Under the pieces are notes generated by a model, which made no database searches, was not told where the DNA came from, and saw only the letters and a program-made list of their open reading frames with translations. This document shows, in pieces, positions 55,871 to 64,000 of a DNA stretch of 64,000 bases (position 1 is the stretch's first letter; every line of letters starts with the position of its first letter). A program made the translations under genes and the position numbers. The stretch comes from Candidatus Gordonibacter avicola (GTDB lineage Bacteria > Actinomycetota > Coriobacteriia > Coriobacteriales > Eggerthellaceae), in NCBI GenBank assembly GCA_019113915.1, contig DXGM01000010.1, positions 1-64,000 on the forward strand, read 5' to 3'.

Positions 55871-56837
55871 GGTTCTTGAACAAGCCCGCAACCAACAGAC
55901 GGCCACCCCTGTAACTTCTACAGATACATCCACCAACGCGCCCACCTTTTCTGTCAAGCGTTTCCGGTACCGCAAGCTTGCCGTAGCCGCTTGCGCTGCT
56001 CTCCTGATAGGCGTTGGACTGCTGGCTGCAGGACCGATAAGCGCCGCACTTGGCCAAGGAGGCGGAATTGTGAGCGCTCCTACAGATAACTTTTTCCAGA
56101 TGACCGCTTTTGCCGACGAAGGGACTGATCAGACAAACGGCCCGGTTACACTTTCCGCCGAAGACTTCTTAATCATGCGCTCAAGCGTGGGATACGTCTT
56201 CCATTCCGATACGGGCGAAACCGATTTGAACCAGGCGAAAGCGTCGCGCTCCTACAACCTTGACCTTACGTGCACCGGCGACAACGTGACGTCGATGACA
56301 TACGAGTTGCAAGGCGAGGGTGTGAAGTTCTTCAACTGGGAGCTTACTTACGAGGGCAGTGGCGCAACTTCCGACGGCCCAACTATCACAGGAGCAAAGG
56401 GCGACAACAACAATTCGTTCACCGTTGACTACTCCGAACAGGACATCGACACCGCTGAAGCCGTGCACCATGAGATTTACCTGAACTATCTGCTCGACGA
56501 CGCCCAGAAAGCACTTTGGGATAAGCTGAATGCAGCCCACCCACAGAACAAGACTCCCCGAGATTCCCTGAGTGAAGCCGAACTCGCGCCTATTCGAGAA
56601 GCGTCCGATAGGCTTGACCTGGCGCTCGCCCAGCATGATGCCGAAATCATGGCAAACGCGAGGCTTGTCCTCACTGCAACCTTCTCCGACGGCACCACGC
56701 AGACAAAGACGTATCGCATTGCCCCTGTGGACGATTTCGAAACAGCGTATCGCGCCTACCTTGACACACGTTTTGACGGTGAAGGCACAGCTGCTCCCGA
56801 CCGCCCCGTGCTTTACACCATAGAAGAAGTGGTCTAG
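55797..56837 (+). CDS. membrane anti-sigma factor 2
   Basis: A 346-residue protein with the cytoplasmic motif FGEMMKDVKAPAHLPDKVLE, one membrane span (about residues 60-80) and an extracellular domain containing VTSMTYELQGEGVKFFNWEL and TFSDGTTQTKTYRIAP. The ectodomain is shorter than that of anti-sigma 1 and resembles anti-sigma 3. GAGGAGG precedes the ATG. Confidence 0.82.
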   Translation: MTNDPLNRFGEMMKDVKAPAHLPDKVLEQARNQQTATPVTSTDTSTNAPTFSVKRFRYRKLAVAACAALLIGVGLLAAGPISAALGQGGGIVSAPTDNFFQMTAFADEGTDQTNGPVTLSAEDFLIMRSSVGYVFHSDTGETDLNQAKASRSYNLDLTCTGDNVTSMTYELQGEGVKFFNWELTYEGSGATSDGPTITGAKGDNNNSFTVDYSEQDIDTAEAVHHEIYLNYLLDDAQKALWDKLNAAHPQNKTPRDSLSEAELAPIREASDRLDLALAQHDAEIMANARLVLTATFSDGTTQTKTYRIAPVDDFETAYRAYLDTRFDGEGTAAPDRPVLYTIEEVV

Positions 56838-56875
56838 CGGGATTGTTTGCGATAACACAGCATCCGAACTATGAT

Positions 56876-56909
56876 GAATGGGAGCCCGGTTCAAGTCGGG
56901 CTCCCATTC
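56876..56909 (+). terminator. 13-bp hairpin between anti-sigma 2 and nrdG
   Basis: Perfect stem GAATGGGAGCCCG / CGGGCTCCCATTC with an 8-nt loop, 20 bases before nrdG. It may terminate the sigma cassette or shape the nrdG leader. No T-run. Confidence 0.55.
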
Positions 56910-56928
56910 GTCTGTGAGGAAGCATCAC

Positions 56929-57633
56929 ATGAAATTAGCGGGGTTGCAGAAGCTTACGTTGTTGGATTTTCCGGGGCGTACGGCGGCGACGGTGTTTTTG
57001 CCGGGGTGCAACTTTCGCTGTCCGTTTTGTCACAATGCGGATTTAGTAACCGCAGGCGGCGCGGCGGAAACGCCGGAAGTGCCTGTTGAGGAGTTCTTCG
57101 CCTTCCTGGATAAGCGACATGGCTTGCTGGACGGCGTGTGCATCACGGGCGGCGAACCGCTGCTGCACCCTGAACTGGCCGACTTCTGCGCGCGCATAAA
57201 ACAGGCCGGCTTCGCCGTGAAGCTGGATACGAACGGCAGCTTCCCCGACCGGCTGCGCGACCTGGTGGAAGCAGGCCTCGTGGACTACGTTGCCATGGAT
57301 ATGAAGAACACGCTGGCGCGCTATGCCGAAACTGCTGGGGTGCCCGCATTCGACACCACGCCGGTGCGCGCTTCCCTTGACTACCTGCGCTCGGGCGCGG
57401 TGCCGTACGAGTTCCGCACCACCGTTGTGCGCGAACTGCACACCGCCGATGACCTGCGCGCCCTCGCGCGTGACATCGAAGGCGCAGACGCCTGGTACCT
57501 CCAAAGCTTCGTCGACACAGAAAACGTACTCGCTGGCCTGGACACCCTCCACCCCTGGGACCCCGCCGACCTCGAAGCCTTACTTCCCGACCTCCGCCAC
57601 CACGTCCCTAACACCCAACTCCGCGGCGTGTAA
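56929..57633 (+). CDS. nrdG: anaerobic ribonucleoside-triphosphate reductase activating protein
   Basis: Radical SAM enzyme that makes the glycyl radical on NrdD. A 234-residue protein: LTLLDFPGRTAATVFLPG, the CxxxCxxC cluster in GCNFRCPFCHN, CITGGEPLLHPEL for SAM and KLDTNGSFPD. The ATG has GAGGAAG upstream. It lies between sigma cassettes 2 and 3 on the opposite strand to nrdD, 2 kb away; usually the pair is adjacent in one operon. Confidence 0.92.
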   Translation: MKLAGLQKLTLLDFPGRTAATVFLPGCNFRCPFCHNADLVTAGGAAETPEVPVEEFFAFLDKRHGLLDGVCITGGEPLLHPELADFCARIKQAGFAVKLDTNGSFPDRLRDLVEAGLVDYVAMDMKNTLARYAETAGVPAFDTTPVRASLDYLRSGAVPYEFRTTVVRELHTADDLRALARDIEGADAWYLQSFVDTENVLAGLDTLHPWDPADLEALLPDLRHHVPNTQLRGV

Positions 57634-57677
57634 GCGAAGCGCACTTTATCTTCACTGATCCAATATCTCTATGTTCC

Positions 57678-57728
57678 ATTAAGGTAAACACTCACACGAA
57701 CCCAGTTTATGTGAGTGTTTACCTTAAT
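57678..57728. terminator. 19-bp inverted repeat after nrdG
   Basis: ATTAAGGTAAACACTCACA (57678-57696) pairs perfectly with 57710-57728 across a 13-nt loop. It lies ~45 bp after nrdG in an AT-rich gap before cassette 3. Confidence 0.65.
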
Positions 57729-57866
57729 TTCTTAACTTTAAGCTGTTCGTTTTGTATTAATAATGATTCTATTACTTATATTATTTTGAGAGGCTTTCGA
57801 AAAACTTTTTGCTTTCTGGGAACTATTTGGGGGGCTGGGGCATGTTGGTGGCGAGGAGGTGAGGTT

Positions 57867-58424
57867 ATGGCTGATTTTTGTAGGAGATCGCCAGCGTTTA
57901 TGGAGCGAGCCATGGATGGTCATGGGGCGCTGGTGTATCGGTTGGCGCTCAGCCAGACGTGCTCGCCGCAGGATGCGGAAGATGTGGCACAGGATGTGTT
58001 TCTGCGGCTGCTGAACGACACAACGCCGTTTCAGGATGACGAGCACTTGAAGGCGTGGCTTATTCGCGTCACCGTGAATCGGTGCCGTGAGCTGCACCGA
58101 TCGGTGTGGAAGCGGCGGGTAGATGCCACCGATACGACCGCACCGGCGCTGGCGAACCTCGCGGCACCGATGCAGCAACTGATGGAAAGCGATGTATGGG
58201 AGGCCGTGCAGCGGCTTCCCCACCAGATGCGGCTTGTTGTGCATCTGCACTATTTCGAAGGGTACCCCGTTGCGGACATCTCGCGGCTTACGCACTGCAA
58301 CCCTATCACTGTGCGCACGCGGCTGCACCGCGCACGAACGAAACTCCGCCTCGACTTAGAACAGGAGGCTCCTCATGAAACAACCAGCTATGAACGAATA
58401 TCGCTCGCTGATGAACAACGTTGA
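57867..58424 (+). CDS. ECF-type RNA polymerase sigma factor 3
   Basis: A 185-residue paralogue: GALVYRLALSQTCSPQDA, EDVAQDVFLRLL, LKAWLIRVTVNRCRE (region 2), LPHQMRLVVHLHYFEGYPV and ADISRLTHCNPITVRTRLHR (region 4). GAGGAGGTGAGG lies just before the ATG. Its end overlaps the partner start by 50 bases. Confidence 0.9.
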   Translation: MADFCRRSPAFMERAMDGHGALVYRLALSQTCSPQDAEDVAQDVFLRLLNDTTPFQDDEHLKAWLIRVTVNRCRELHRSVWKRRVDATDTTAPALANLAAPMQQLMESDVWEAVQRLPHQMRLVVHLHYFEGYPVADISRLTHCNPITVRTRLHRARTKLRLDLEQEAPHETTSYERISLADEQR

Positions 58425-59478
58425 TCTGCCTGAAAGCGTCCGTGAGAGCGTTATGCGCGCGGCTACTGCCCCGGACGCCCACCAGGCGCAGCCGCAACCT
58501 GCACGCCGCACCGCACCGCGCCGTCACCCCGTGGTGCGAGGCCTTGCCGCTGGCACGTGTGCGGTGGTGCTGATGGCGGGGCTGGCCTTCGCCAGCGGTT
58601 TAGTGCACCTGCCCAACAATGCGCCCACCCACAACGGCGCAAGTATGGTTCCCGCAACCGGCAATTTCTTCACGCTGGCTGCCTATGCGGCTGAGCAAGA
58701 AGGAAGCAACGGCCAGTCGGCAACCCTCGCGTTGCGCAACTTCGGCCTGGGCGGCGGCTGGGGTGCGGGCGACTTGGATGTGGAAACCGGCGAGGTGCAC
58801 AGCGACGGCGACGGACCTGCGTGCGTCGGAGACGACGGCCAGGCGTTTGCGCAGGTGCGCTACCCGCTGGACCTGACGTGCATCGGCAACAACATCCAGT
58901 CCGTCACCTACAGCATAGGCGGCGAGCGCGTTCACTTCACACGTGAGAACTGGATATACGGCCCCTTCAGCGACGAACCGGTAGACTTCGAGCAGCAAGA
59001 TAGCTTCACCATTGCCTATGACCAGCAAGAGGCCGACAAGGCGGAAACACAGCGGAACCTCGTAGCATACTTCCCCCTGAACGAGCGCGGGAGCGAGATT
59101 AATGCCCTACTGATTGAGAACGGCGAAAAGCGGCAACGCATCCACGAGAGCAGGGGAGCCAAAGACGGCGAGTCCACACGCATTGACCCCAACGAGCACC
59201 CCGAGCTACTATCCGACGAAGAAGTGCAAGCACTCAACGACGAACTGGGCCGCATTGTCCATCGCGGCTTCGCTGAGCTGCTGGCCCAGGCCCCGCTCAC
59301 ACTCACTGCAACGTTCACGGACGGCACAACACAAACAAAGTCCTACCTCATCGCTCCCGTCCCCGAGTTCGACGAACGCTACGAAGCCTACATTGAGGAA
59401 CGCCTCAAACCCTGGTACGAGCAAAATCCCGAAAAAATCAACCCCACCCTCTACACCATCACCGAGATCACGGAGTAA
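58375..59478 (+). CDS. membrane anti-sigma factor 3
   Basis: A 367-residue protein: cytoplasmic motif YRSLMNNVDLPESVRESVMR, one membrane span (about residues 54-74) and an extracellular domain with NNIQSVTYSIGGERVHFTR and TFTDGTTQTKSYLIAP, close to anti-sigma 2. GGAGG lies six bases upstream. The gene is followed by a strong terminator shared with convergent nrdD. Confidence 0.82.
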   Translation: MKQPAMNEYRSLMNNVDLPESVRESVMRAATAPDAHQAQPQPARRTAPRRHPVVRGLAAGTCAVVLMAGLAFASGLVHLPNNAPTHNGASMVPATGNFFTLAAYAAEQEGSNGQSATLALRNFGLGGGWGAGDLDVETGEVHSDGDGPACVGDDGQAFAQVRYPLDLTCIGNNIQSVTYSIGGERVHFTRENWIYGPFSDEPVDFEQQDSFTIAYDQQEADKAETQRNLVAYFPLNERGSEINALLIENGEKRQRIHESRGAKDGESTRIDPNEHPELLSDEEVQALNDELGRIVHRGFAELLAQAPLTLTATFTDGTTQTKSYLIAPVPEFDERYEAYIEERLKPWYEQNPEKINPTLYTITEITE

Positions 59479-59515
59479 CTACGTAGATTTACCCACCTAC
59501 CATGCGCATGCTTTA

Positions 59516-59557
59516 TAAAAACCCCGGGGCCGGATCTTGCGATCCGGCCCCGGGGGT
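59516..59557 (-). terminator. intrinsic terminator of nrdD
   Basis: ACCCCGGGGCCGGATC pairs with its complement across a TTGC loop, with one extra G; on the minus strand the stem runs into TTTTTAT. It ends the nrdD transcript and may also stop the convergent cassette. Confidence 0.9.
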
Positions 59558-59645
59558 GGGCGCTTGCTGTTGGTGTGAATGCGTGGGGTGCGGTTGTGGT
59601 TGTGGTGCGCCCTCTCGTCTTGTGCCGGTGCTTGCGCGCCGGGAA

Positions 59646-62144
59646 TTAGGCGGTTAGCTGCATTTTCGTCTCGTTAATGAACTGGAATACCGGCGCGGCA
59701 CCCGCAGTGACGGACACGGTGCCATCCGCACCCACTTCAAGCAGTGTCGGGGCCTGCATAATGTTGTAGCGCTGGGCCAGTTCAACGTTTTCTTCGGCCA
59801 GAAGTTCCTCGTAGGCAATGCCGGCCTCGTCCATTTGCAGAGCGGCGTGCTTGCAGTTGGGGCAGGTGCGCGTGGCCACCAGATACAGACCCGCAGGTAG
59901 CGAGCTGCGCGACGGCGCCTCAACGCCACCCAACGCAGGAGCCTCGCCCAGAGCAACCGCAGCACCTTCGGGCAGCTCCACGGCTTCCACCTCAGAAGGC
60001 ACTGTCACATGAGTACCCGCCTGACCAGCCTTCTCGGCCGCAGCAGCCACCTGCACGCCGGCGCGCGTCAGGTGCGAATGCGTCAAATCGTACTCCACGC
60101 GGTCGGCGAATTCCTGGCTCTTGCCATCGTTCCAGTTCTTCACCGGGCGATAGTAACCGGTAATGCGCGAGTACACCTCAGTTTCCTCGTGACAGCAGGG
60201 GCATTCGTACACCTCGCCGGCAATGTAGCCGTGGTTCTTGCACACGGAATATGTCGGTGACATGGTGTAATACGGCAGCTTGTAATTCTCGGCAATCTTG
60301 CGCACCAGCGTGGCCGTACTCTTCCAGTCGGGCAGTTTCTCGCCAAGGAACGCGTGGAACACGGTGCCGGACGTGTAGAGCGTCTGCAACTCGTCCTGCA
60401 CGTCAAGCGCGCTGAAAATGTCGTCGGTGTAGCTCACCGGCAGGTGCGACGAGTTCGTGTAGTACGGTTTGCCCTGCTCGTTGGCCGTGATAATATCCGG
60501 GAACTGCTCCTTGTCGTGCTTGGCGAAGCGGTACGTGGTACTCTCGGCCGGCGTAGCCTCCAGGTTGTACAAATCGCCGTACTGCTCCTGGTAGTCGGCC
60601 AGGCGGTCGCGCATGTGATTGAGTACGGCCTTCGTGAACTCCTGCGCGGGCTCCTGCGTCATGTCGACGCGCAGCCACTTCGCGTTCAGGCACGCCTCGT
60701 TCATGCCCACCAGGCCAATCGTCGAGAAGTGGTTCTCGAACGTGCCCAGGTAGCGCTTCGTGTACGGATAGAGACCGGCGTCCAAAAGGCGCGTGATAAC
60801 CTGGCGCTTCGTGTGCAGCGAACGCGCAGACACGTCCATAAGATGATCGAGGCGCTTGTAGAAATCGGCCTCATCGGCAGCCAAATACGCCAGGCGCGGC
60901 ATGTTGATAGTAACCACGCCAATGGAGCCCGTCGATTCGCCACTGCCGAAGAACCCGCCGGACTTCTTCCGCAGTTCGCGCAGGTCAAGGCGCAGGCGGC
61001 AGCACATGGAGCGCACATCAGAGGGCTCCATGTCGGAGTTGATGTAGTTCGAGAAATAGGGCGTGCCGTACTTGCTTGTCATTTCGAACAGCAGCTGGTT
61101 GTTCTCCGTGTCGCTCCAGTCGAAGTCGTTCGTGATGGAGTACGTAGGAATGGGGTACTGGAAGCCGCGGCCGTTCGCGTCGCCCTCAATCATGATCTCG
61201 ATGAACGCCTTGTTCACCATGTCCATTTCGCGCTTGCAGTCGCCGTAGGTGAAGTCCATTTCGCGGCCGCCCACGATGGCCGGCTGTTCGCGCAGGTCAG
61301 GCGGGCACACCCAGTCAAGCGTGATGTTGCTAAACGGCGCCTGCGTGCCCCAACGCGAGGGCGTGTTCACGCCGAACACGAACGACTCTACGCACTGCTT
61401 CGTCTCTTCATAGGTGAGGTTGTCCACTTTCACGAACGGCGCGAGGTACGTGTCGAAGCTGGAAAACGCCTGAGCACCGGCCCATTCGTTCTGCATGATG
61501 CCGAGGAAGTTCACCATCTGGTTGCAGAGGCTGGACAGGTGGCTGGCCGGCTTGGACGTGATTTTGCCGGGCACGCCGCCGAGGCCCTCCTGAATGAGCT
61601 GCTTGAGCGACCACCCCGCACAGTAGCCCGTCAGCATGGACAGATCGTGCAGGTGAATGTCGGCGTCGCGGTGGGCTTTCGCCACCTCGTCGTCGTAGAT
61701 TTCGGAGAGCCAGTAGTTTGCCGTGATGGCGCCCGAGTTCGACAGAATGAGGCCACCGACGGAGTACGTGACCGTGGAGTTCTCCTTCACGCGCCAGTCC
61801 TCCACCTTGACGTACTGATCCACAAGGTCCTTGTAGTCGAGCAGCGTGGCTTTGGCGTTGCGCACCTTTTCGCGCTGGCGGCGGTACAGGATGTAGGACT
61901 TCGCCACGTCGGCGTATCCGGCGGTGGACAGCACCTCTTCCACGCTGTCTTGCACGTCCTCCACGCTGATAATGCCGTTTTTGATTTTCGGCTCGAAGTG
62001 GGCGGTCACATTGAGGGCCAGAAGGTCGATCGTAGACGGATGGTACTGCTTTTCCAGTGCGTCGAACGCTTTCGCGATGGCGGCCGAGATCTTCGCGATG
62101 TCGAAATCGGCGATTGTGCCGTCGCGCTTCTGAACCTCGTACAT
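59646..62144 (-). CDS. nrdD: anaerobic ribonucleoside-triphosphate reductase with C-terminal redoxin domain
   Basis: Reduces NTPs to dNTPs without oxygen through a glycyl radical. An 832-residue protein: ATP-cone (YEVQKRDGTIADFDIAKISA), the barrel with MNEACLNAKW, then the zinc cysteines (CKNHGYI ... CPCC) and the glycyl-radical site RITGYYRPVKNW near residue 660. After an Ala/Val-rich linker, residues ~740-832 form a thioredoxin/glutaredoxin-like domain with a CPNC active site near 760. Class III reductases normally use formate or a separate thioredoxin; a fused redoxin suggests a built-in electron donor. It lies convergent to sigma cassette 3. Confidence 0.95.
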   Translation of the reverse strand: MYEVQKRDGTIADFDIAKISAAIAKAFDALEKQYHPSTIDLLALNVTAHFEPKIKNGIISVEDVQDSVEEVLSTAGYADVAKSYILYRRQREKVRNAKATLLDYKDLVDQYVKVEDWRVKENSTVTYSVGGLILSNSGAITANYWLSEIYDDEVAKAHRDADIHLHDLSMLTGYCAGWSLKQLIQEGLGGVPGKITSKPASHLSSLCNQMVNFLGIMQNEWAGAQAFSSFDTYLAPFVKVDNLTYEETKQCVESFVFGVNTPSRWGTQAPFSNITLDWVCPPDLREQPAIVGGREMDFTYGDCKREMDMVNKAFIEIMIEGDANGRGFQYPIPTYSITNDFDWSDTENNQLLFEMTSKYGTPYFSNYINSDMEPSDVRSMCCRLRLDLRELRKKSGGFFGSGESTGSIGVVTINMPRLAYLAADEADFYKRLDHLMDVSARSLHTKRQVITRLLDAGLYPYTKRYLGTFENHFSTIGLVGMNEACLNAKWLRVDMTQEPAQEFTKAVLNHMRDRLADYQEQYGDLYNLEATPAESTTYRFAKHDKEQFPDIITANEQGKPYYTNSSHLPVSYTDDIFSALDVQDELQTLYTSGTVFHAFLGEKLPDWKSTATLVRKIAENYKLPYYTMSPTYSVCKNHGYIAGEVYECPCCHEETEVYSRITGYYRPVKNWNDGKSQEFADRVEYDLTHSHLTRAGVQVAAAAEKAGQAGTHVTVPSEVEAVELPEGAAVALGEAPALGGVEAPSRSSLPAGLYLVATRTCPNCKHAALQMDEAGIAYEELLAEENVELAQRYNIMQAPTLLEVGADGTVSVTAGAAPVFQFINETKMQLTA

Positions 62145-62289
62145 GCTTGCTCCTTTACCGTGTTGCGTTTCGTGTCCCGCTCGCCGACCGCACTGAACCA
62201 GGCATCTGAGGATGCGACGAACAGGGCAATCGGTCGGGGATTTCGGTTGGCTTTCACCCTACCAGCACGGCCGAGGGTCGTCAATGCCC

Positions 62290-62340
62290 GTTATCTATAT
62301 GTTGAAGTTCAAAAAATGGTGAACAACAATATATGGTAGA
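62290..62340. promoter_or_regulatory. possible NrdR-like boxes upstream of nrdD
   Basis: CTATATGTTG (62295-62304) and CAATATATGG (62327-62336) are AT-centred elements about 34 bp apart, ~170 bp before nrdD, the usual arrangement of NrdR box pairs although the match is weak. The 62145-62558 gap holds no gene. Confidence 0.25.
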
Positions 62341-62558
62341 TTTACGCCACCAGGGGTTTTGCGAGCGGCCGGCGCGCGTCCTATGAAAAGCGACCTGCGA
62401 CAATAGAACAAACCTATGACAGGCGAATAACAAGCAACCCAGACACAAGCGAATTCACCCCACCTGCGACTATCCATTTCTGATGGATTTCGACAAGCGG
62501 TTGGGTTGTTAAACTGGCTTTTTATCAGGGGTGGGTGGCGTAAAGGGGACGCGAATAC

Positions 62559-63416
62559 TTACGAAGAAGCAAGACCTATCGTGTAGGTAAGCTTTGCAAC
62601 CTCAACCTCAGAGGGAAGGTAGGCAAGGTGTGCGTCCGGCGGCAGCAACAAGGCGAACTTCACCGCGAATTCACCCTGCCGCACACCCTGCCGCTGGGGA
62701 ATGAGGAAGTTTGCCGCCACCCCGTCGGCGGATGTCAGCGGCACCTGCACTTCGGCACCTGCGCCCGCCAAAGGCGTGAGCACCGTTTTCACGCCGACAC
62801 GCACTGCTTGTTCGGGGAACAACGCTGCGGCACCTTCCAACTGTTCACTCATGACGGCGCTCACCTTCAGCGGCGCCACCGTGGAGGAGACGAAAGATAC
62901 ATTGTCGCCCGTGACGGTGCCGGTGGCATCAACCGTAACGGTGGCTGCGGTGGGCACGGCGAACGCGATAGTCATTGTCCATTGGGCGTATAGCTCCAGG
63001 TCCTGCTTTACCGGCGTTGAAAAATCGTAGCGAACGCCACCGGAAGGCTGCGTGAACCATCCGACAAACCGGTAGCCATCGCGCTCAGGGTTGGCCGGTT
63101 CTGTTGCCTGCTGGTTGTAGCGAACGGTTTCGGAAGGAACGTCCGAACCGCCGTTTGCGTCGTACGTCACCTGCACCGTGAGCGGCACCGGATGCGCCGA
63201 GTCCGTCACGCGAATGCCCAGCTGGATGCCGCCGGGCTGACCCGTGGAGGGGTCGGTCGCGCCCTGGAACTGGGACGAGTCGGTGACGCGCAGGCCCAGC
63301 TGCGTATCATTCGCAGCCAGGGCGGACGCCGGCAGCACAAGCGCAACCACCAGCGCACTTGCCGTTAGAATGAGCGCGCGGGCGCGTACGTTATATATGT
63401 GTAACCAGCGTGGCAT
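62559..63416 (-). CDS. secreted InlB B-repeat-type protein
   Basis: A 285-residue exported protein with a signal peptide (about residues 12-34, ending SALA). It carries a short duplicated LGLRVTDSSQF / LGIRVTDSAHP motif and a Listeria-Bacteroides/InlB B repeat (VTYDANGGSDVPSETV, RDGYRFVGWFTQPSGG). The remaining ~130 residues are beta-rich without a known family. There is no LPxTG anchor. Possibly a surface or pilus-associated component. Confidence 0.78.
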   Translation of the reverse strand: MPRWLHIYNVRARALILTASALVVALVLPASALAANDTQLGLRVTDSSQFQGATDPSTGQPGGIQLGIRVTDSAHPVPLTVQVTYDANGGSDVPSETVRYNQQATEPANPERDGYRFVGWFTQPSGGVRYDFSTPVKQDLELYAQWTMTIAFAVPTAATVTVDATGTVTGDNVSFVSSTVAPLKVSAVMSEQLEGAAALFPEQAVRVGVKTVLTPLAGAGAEVQVPLTSADGVAANFLIPQRQGVRQGEFAVKFALLLPPDAHLAYLPSEVEVAKLTYTIGLASS

Positions 63417-63437
63417 AAGGCAGCCGTCCTTCCCAGA

Positions 63438-64000
63438 TCACAGGCAGAAGCAGGGACAGATGCCACCCGGAGCGCTCGCGCTTCCGTTATTGCTGGGGTT
63501 ACCATCATGGATCACACGGAAGAAATGGGTATCAGTATCAGGGAAAATGGAACGCTCCCACCAGAGAACCGGTGTCTTTGGATCGGACTGATATCCTTTT
63601 ATCAGGTTCGGATTTGGTCCATAGTTGTTCTCAACTTTGCCCACCCAGTATTCGTACTGCTTTCCTTCACCAGCCAGCCATTCCTTCAGCAGCCAGCGAC
63701 TGTCTACCGAACCCGTCAGCTCAAAATAACTCGCAAGGAAAAGCTTATCGTTCGAGGTGCGCAAACCATCGGTGGTCATGTTTCTTTCAAATCCATATTC
63801 TTTGACGACAGGCTCAATCACCTCTTGCAAATCGGACGGAACCATCGCCCAAATCTCCCCTTCGTTCATACTTATTCTCAATTCGGCCGTTCCCCAGCCG
63901 CCTTCACTCACGTTTTCAGCCTTCATTCGGTACTCACTATTCAACAGATTCGTGAACTGGAATGTGAGACCTGCGGTTCCTGTACCGCTTGCTTTCTTGT
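63438..64000 (-). CDS. DUF6273-like surface protein (5'-truncated by window)
   Basis: The C-terminal ~187 residues of a larger protein that runs off the right edge; the frame is open through the edge (…LTFQFTNLLNSEYRMKAEN). The end shows WWERSIFPDTDTHFFRV and GGICPCFCL, the terminal pattern of DUF6273 domains found in many coriobacterial exported proteins. Its 21-bp spacing to the InlB-type gene suggests an operon. Confidence 0.7.
   Translation of the reverse strand, partial: KKASGTGTAGLTFQFTNLLNSEYRMKAENVSEGGWGTAELRISMNEGEIWAMVPSDLQEVIEPVVKEYGFERNMTTDGLRTSNDKLFLASYFELTGSVDSRWLLKEWLAGEGKQYEYWVGKVENNYGPNPNLIKGYQSDPKTPVLWWERSIFPDTDTHFFRVIHDGNPSNNGSASAPGGICPCFCL

Noticed and set aside
56881-56900. 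tRNA T-arm-like GGTTCAAGTC
   Set aside because: The flanks form one continuous perfect hairpin, the T-stem register is wrong, and no D-arm, anticodon arm or acceptor stem can be drawn.
62145-62558. Riboswitch upstream of nrdD
   Set aside because: Short hairpins are present, but no cobalamin or other known aptamer core was recognised.
1-64000. CRISPR array or prophage module
   Set aside because: No regularly spaced identical repeats with unique spacers were found. The 15-nt A-tract units are too short and contiguous, and no phage structural or integrase genes are present.

Overview
The window looks like chromosomal DNA from a high-GC anaerobic actinobacterium of class Coriobacteriia, probably family Eggerthellaceae. 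This is an inference from GC-rich codon use, frequent GTG starts, the anaerobic ribonucleotide reductase pair, the giant 2-hydroxyacyl-CoA dehydratase activase-type protein, a DUF6273-type surface protein and small XRE/AbrB regulators. A perfect ParB-binding parS site near 27.7 kb suggests the segment lies in the origin-proximal part of the chromosome. No CRISPR array, rRNA or tRNA gene, insertion-sequence transposase or prophage module was seen.

Region by region: 0-6.5 kb holds apbE, a Veg-type gene and the operon metG-tatD-flavin reductase-rsmA; tatD is interrupted by one in-frame UGA. 6.8-8.4 kb holds a YefM/YafQ-type toxin-antitoxin pair, a MITE-like inverted-repeat element and an XRE regulator with a small membrane protein under a paired operator. 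8.5-12.6 kb has two surface hydrolases, a YgjP-type metallopeptidase, rsmI and a 42-residue membrane protein. 12.8-17.9 kb is a five-gene chemosensory-like operon: CheR, a transmembrane methyl-accepting protein, a soluble diguanylate cyclase, a CheA-like protein without its phosphotransfer domain and with a degenerate ATP site, and a CheW-like protein. 18-21.6 kb has an aldehyde dehydrogenase, a membrane-anchored hydrolase and two XRE regulators. 21.7-27.3 kb has the ~1630-residue activase/dehydratase-like protein and a TetR regulator. 27.4-28 kb is an AT-rich non-coding island with parS and 15-nt A-tract repeats, followed by birA and a UPF0210 protein.

30.4-36 kb has an AbrB/RelE-type toxin-antitoxin pair, tlyA, and a solute-binding lipoprotein coupled to a membrane EAL protein. 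36-49 kb carries asd and lysC, transporters (UMF1-type, TRIC-type, PiT with its PhoU-like partner, NarK-type), a zinc phospholipase C-like protein, a metallo-beta-lactamase hydrolase and the bifunctional (p)ppGpp enzyme. 49-52.3 kb is a RecJ nuclease fused to a RecQ-like helicase. 52.6-59.5 kb is an array of three sigma-factor/membrane anti-sigma cassettes with nrdG inserted. 59.6-62.1 kb is nrdD with a C-terminal redoxin domain. The right edge holds two secreted proteins, the last cut by the window.

The intergenic DNA is rich in long, self-complementary elements. Two copies of one structured element sit downstream of lysC and relA, and their stems differ in sequence yet still pair. The signalling content (cyclic-di-GMP synthesis and breakdown, a kinase-less chemosensory array, repeated sigma/anti-sigma pairs) is the most distinctive part of the window.
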